Shown in pieces: positions 5,881 to 7,786 of a stretch of 7,786 nucleotides of DNA. Numbering within the stretch: position 1 is the first letter of the stretch; each line of letters starts with the position of its first letter. Origin of the DNA: an uncultured bacterium (GTDB lineage: Bacteria; Planctomycetota; UBA1135; UBA2386); assembly GCA_938003515.1 (NCBI GenBank), contig CALKYL010000354.1, positions 1-7,786 of the forward strand. The letters run 5' to 3'. The position numbers were made by a program, and so were the translations under genes. Below the pieces are notes generated by a model. It was not told where the DNA came from and searched no databases. It saw nothing but the letters and a program-made list of their open reading frames with translations.

Positions 5881-6531
5881 TCACATCTCCCCGACCAGCA
5901 GGCCGTACTTCGAGAACGCGGACCGCCGCGCGCCCATGCCGTGCACGCACGAGAGGGACCGCGGCAGGAAGCGATCGGCTCCCTTCGCTTCGAGCACGAC
6001 CCACGGCAGCGGCCGACGGCCGACCGCGGCGCGGCGGGCCAGCCGAGGGTGAACCTCGGCCACGCGGATCTCGGTGTCCAGCGCGATGCGCAGCTCGCGG
6101 CTGCGTTCGAGGAAGCGGTGGCGGCGGTAGACGACGTGCACCGTCGGCTGCAGGTTGCCGAACGGCAGCTCCACGCCGGCGCGCCGCAGCGCGGGCAGGG
6201 CATCGCGCCAGGCCGGATCGTGCAGCGGCCGGGTGACGTCGACGCCGGCGAGCGGCACCCTCAGCTTGGCTCGCTGCGCGCCGGACTTCCGCTTGCACTC
6301 GGCGAACGCGAGGCCGGGGCCGCTGGACTCGTACCAGCGCACCCGCATCTTGGCCTTCTGCCGGTCGCCGTTCGTGACCTCCGCGACCGAACGCAGCGAG
6401 GGTGTGTCGAAGTAGACGCTGTGCACGACGTCGACCGGGAAGTCGCCATCGGGCGGAAGCAGGGCGCGCAGGCGCGCCAGCAGTCGCGTGGCCGCGCTGC
6501 TCGGGGCGACGTACTTGCGTTCGAAGGACAC
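5881..6531 (-). CDS. VTC-domain protein, putative polyphosphate polymerase
   Basis: This 216-residue soluble protein has the VTC domain of the triphosphate tunnel metalloenzyme fold. In yeast Vtc4 this domain polymerises phosphate from ATP into polyphosphate. Motifs in order are FERKY (3-7), YFDT (40-43), KMRVRWYE (61-68), ECKRK (78-82), K89/R91, VVYRRHRF (133-140), LRIALDT (147-153), LEAKG (180-184) and the terminal SKYG (207-210). From memory, R63/R65, R136, R148 and K208 match the basic tunnel residues of Vtc4, and E78/E181 the metal-binding acids, so it looks catalytically intact. There is no SPX domain, signal or membrane helix. GTG at 6531 is the start closest to the domain. The frame stays open to an ATG at 6780, but that extension is Arg/Pro-rich and non-coding-like. 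No Shine-Dalgarno is seen. It is the first gene of the tight VTC-DUF4956-CotH group. The domain is sure, the start less so. Confidence 0.88.
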   Translation of the reverse strand: MSFERKYVAPSSAATRLLARLRALLPPDGDFPVDVVHSVYFDTPSLRSVAEVTNGDRQKAKMRVRWYESSGPGLAFAECKRKSGAQRAKLRVPLAGVDVTRPLHDPAWRDALPALRRAGVELPFGNLQPTVHVVYRRHRFLERSRELRIALDTEIRVAEVHPRLARRAAVGRRPLPWVVLEAKGADRFLPRSLSCVHGMGARRSAFSKYGLLVGEM

Positions 6532-6619
6532 GGAGAACGATGACCGCGTGGGCAGAAGCCTAACCCACGAGGTCCGACCGGGCCGGGGACCGCGCCTGCC
6601 GCGCTGCGGATCTCCCGCT

Positions 6620-6659
6620 GGCAAGGACGCGGCGGCCCCTCCCGTCGTCGTCCCTTGCC
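6620..6659 (-). repeat. Bulged inverted repeat upstream of the VTC gene
   Basis: GGCAAGGACG (6620-6629) pairs with CGT-c-CCTTGCC (6649-6659): ten base pairs with one bulged C and a 19-nt loop. It lies about 90 nt before the proposed VTC start. It could be an operator or a leader hairpin. It has no U tract. Confidence 0.35.
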
Positions 6660-6722
6660 CTCGCGGCCTCGCGCACGCGCGGTGGCAGCGCGGGCAGGGC
6701 TGCGCCGCGGGCATCCAGCCGT

Positions 6723-6754
6723 CGCGCGTCCGTCGTGCTTCGTTCGGACGCACG
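6723..6754 (-). repeat. Strong stem-loop in the VTC leader region
   Basis: On the minus strand, CGTGCGTCCG and CGGACGCGCG form a continuous 10-bp stem with one G-U pair and a 12-nt loop. It begins about 70 nt downstream of the TGA at 6828-6826. On the plus strand the wobble becomes a C/A mismatch, so the structure is better in minus-strand RNA. This fits a transcript-level role such as a 3' end or a structured leader. No U tract follows. Confidence 0.4.
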
Positions 6755-6796
6755 CAACCAGCCGGGCCGTCGTCAGACACGCCGGGCCGCGCGACC

Positions 6797-6818
6797 GTGG
6801 ATGGGTCGAACCGTCCAC
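6797..6818 (-). terminator. Weak candidate terminator hairpin after the right-hand gene
   Basis: GTGGATGG (6797-6804) and CCGTCCAC (6811-6818) flank a 6-nt loop, 7 nt downstream of the TGA at 6828-6826. In minus-strand RNA one pair is a C/A mismatch, leaving 5 + 2 pairs. The position suits a terminator, but the hairpin is weak and lacks a U tract. Confidence 0.25.
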
Positions 6819-6825
6819 CGCGCGC

Positions 6826-7659
6826 TCAGCGGCCGAACGCGTCGATCGGCTGCTCGGCGGCCGGGCCGTAGACCGCCCGCACGTCGCCGCCCGCTTCGAC
6901 CATGATGCGCCCGGAGCCGGGCCGGATCTGCAGCAGCACCGCGTCGCGCCCCCGGTTGAACAGCTCGACCTCGACCGGGTCGGCGTAGTAGCGGAACGAC
7001 GTGCGCACGCGGCGGCCGCCCGGCAGCTGCAGCTCTTCTGCGCCGTCGTCCATGGGCAGCAGCAGCGCCTCGTCGGGCCAGGCCGCCGCGACGAACAGCT
7101 CGGCCAGGTCGCGCGGCCGCCGACCCTCGCGCGCCTCGAACGCCGCGATCGCGGCAGCGGCGCGCTGGGCGACGTGGTTGCCGTAGGCGTTTTCGATCGC
7201 CACCAGCTCCGAGGCGGGCGACGCAAGTCCCGGCAGCAGGCTGAAGAGCCACGCGGTCAGGAACGGGCCGCCGAGCGTGCCCTGCGACCGGAGCAGCAGC
7301 CGGTCGTCGTCGCGCGACGCGACGACCCGCACCGGTGCTGTGTGCTCGGCGAACTCGTCGGGATCCGGCAGGTCGTCGCGGTCGAGCAGGCGCGGCGACG
7401 CGCCGAGCATCATCAGCGGCAGCCACAGGTCGTGGTAGCTCTCGTACAGCTGCGCCGGGTCGAACCACAGCTCGAGGTTCGCGAGCGGCTCGCCGACCGC
7501 CGTCGGTGCGTCCCCGGCTCCCGTCGGCAGCTCGGCTCCGCCCGCGCGCGCGCGCAGGTAGGAGCGAAGGCTGCGGCCCGACTCGGCGACGTGCAACAGT
7601 CCGTCGAGCACGCAGAGGGTCGGCTGCAGCCCCTGCGGCGCGCCCGGCACCTGGAGCAC
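6826..7659 (-). CDS. Unidentified protein, downstream part of an interrupted gene
   Basis: This is the part translatable from the first start codon (GTG at 7659) after the in-frame TAG at 7737-7735: 277 residues, ending TGA. The GTG has no ribosome binding site, and coding-like sequence continues upstream of it, so it is probably not the natural start. Early residues (LQPTLCVLDGLLHVAESGRSLRSYL, about 11-35) resemble the 'visible in its own right, judged by score' repeats of DUF3352-type proteins, though this is only a likeness. Residues 155-225 (ENAYGNHVAQ...EGRRPRDLAELFVA...SFRYYADP) resemble the 'G..P..L.EL...Y' pattern of pseudopilin-like tails. No membrane helix or catalytic motif is clear. 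Asp/Glu/Leu/Ala-rich composition and strong GC3 bias mark it as truly coding. Its link to the VTC operon downstream is unknown. Confidence 0.6.
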   Translation of the reverse strand: MLQVPGAPQGLQPTLCVLDGLLHVAESGRSLRSYLRARAGGAELPTGAGDAPTAVGEPLANLELWFDPAQLYESYHDLWLPLMMLGASPRLLDRDDLPDPDEFAEHTAPVRVVASRDDDRLLLRSQGTLGGPFLTAWLFSLLPGLASPASELVAIENAYGNHVAQRAAAAIAAFEAREGRRPRDLAELFVAAAWPDEALLLPMDDGAEELQLPGGRRVRTSFRYYADPVEVELFNRGRDAVLLQIRPGSGRIMVEAGGDVRAVYGPAAEQPIDAFGR

Positions 7660-7786
7660 GGTGCACGTGACGCCGTCGTACTCGACCGCCCGCGTCTCCA
7701 GGCGCGCGCCGAACGCGTCGAACAGCGTCCGGAACTACGCCTCGTCGGCAAGCCCGAGCGTCACGTAGACCCGCGGGATCAGGCCG
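7660..7786 (-). pseudogene. Upstream part of the same gene, broken by an in-frame TAG and cut by the window edge
   Basis: In the frame of the gene at 6826-7659, the edge-proximal codons read GLIPRVYVTLGLADEA (7785-7738), then TAG (7737-7735), then FRTLFDAFGARLETRAVEYD and on through DGVTCT into the GTG at 7659. Both sides of the TAG have coding character (15 of the 16 codons before it end in G or C). 'VYVTLGLADEA-x-FRTLFDAFG' reads as one strand and helix with one residue lost. There is no frameshift. One substitution (for example CAG, AAG or GAG to TAG) explains it. It could be a true pseudogene, a base-call error or amber readthrough. All confident genes here end in TGA. Confidence 0.6.

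Larger units (their letters stand above)
6532..6825 (-). other. Gene-free spacer with inverted repeats; presumed leader of the VTC operon
   Basis: These 294 nt separate the broken gene on the right from the VTC start. I see no coding signal and no convincing -35/-10 pair. The region holds three inverted repeats (listed separately) and a 9-bp direct repeat, GCCGGGCCG at 6761-6769 and 6781-6789, exactly 20 bp apart. Any promoter for the three-gene group should lie here. Confidence 0.45.

Noticed and set aside
2771..6052. Long plus-strand open frame (about 1,093 codons) antisense to SDR, CotH and DUF4956
   Set aside because: Composition typical of an antisense shadow, with no signal, domain or RBS, while the opposite strand encodes recognised proteins.
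6532..6780. N-terminal extension of the VTC protein with a CPRC pair
   Set aside because: One CxxC and Arg/Pro-rich, low-complexity residues with no recognised fold; treated as spacer.
1..7786. tRNA, rRNA, CRISPR array, insertion sequence or prophage signals
   Set aside because: Looked for on both strands; no cloverleaf, spaced repeats, transposase or phage proteins seen.

Overview
The window is very GC-rich (around 70% by eye) and densely coded. Genes show strong G/C bias at third codon positions, and all six stop codons I could place at gene ends are TGA. Two secreted proteins carry a C-terminal module ending in a '...YAQ...SNGL...' signature, which I associate with exported proteins of Planctomycetota. 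Together with the VTC/DUF4956/CotH gene set, this suggests an uncultured planctomycete. Myxococcota or a related phylum is the main alternative. The taxonomy is inference.

Left part (1-2503): the start of an unidentified minus-strand gene runs off the left edge (1-162). A divergent spacer (163-300) follows. Next are two convergent genes for secreted, probably surface or periplasmic, proteins. The plus-strand one (301-1419) has a signal peptide, a repeated beta-propeller-like region and the C-terminal module. The minus-strand one (1439-2503) has a signal peptide, an unrecognised middle and a version of the same module. Their stop codons face each other across a small inverted repeat.

Centre (2666-6531): four minus-strand genes. 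In transcription order they are a cytoplasmic VTC-family (polyphosphate polymerase-like) protein, a four-helix DUF4956 membrane protein, an exported CotH-family kinase-like protein and a short-chain dehydrogenase resembling the sepiapterin/benzil reductase group. The first three are packed like an operon: a 6-nt gap, then a TGATG stop/start overlap. They make a coherent cytoplasm-membrane-outside set. The dehydrogenase is separated from CotH by an 84-nt gap containing a long stem-loop, so it may be a separate unit or attenuated.

Right part (6532-7786): a gene-free spacer of 294 nt with several inverted repeats, then a minus-strand gene running in from the right edge. It reads as continuous coding sequence except for one in-frame TAG at 7735-7737, so it is a broken gene, an assembly error or, less likely, a recoded amber. 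I saw no tRNA, rRNA, CRISPR array, insertion sequence or phage gene.

The best candidate for an under-described system is the VTC-DUF4956-CotH operon. The families are recognisable, but what they make or modify together cannot be read from the sequence.
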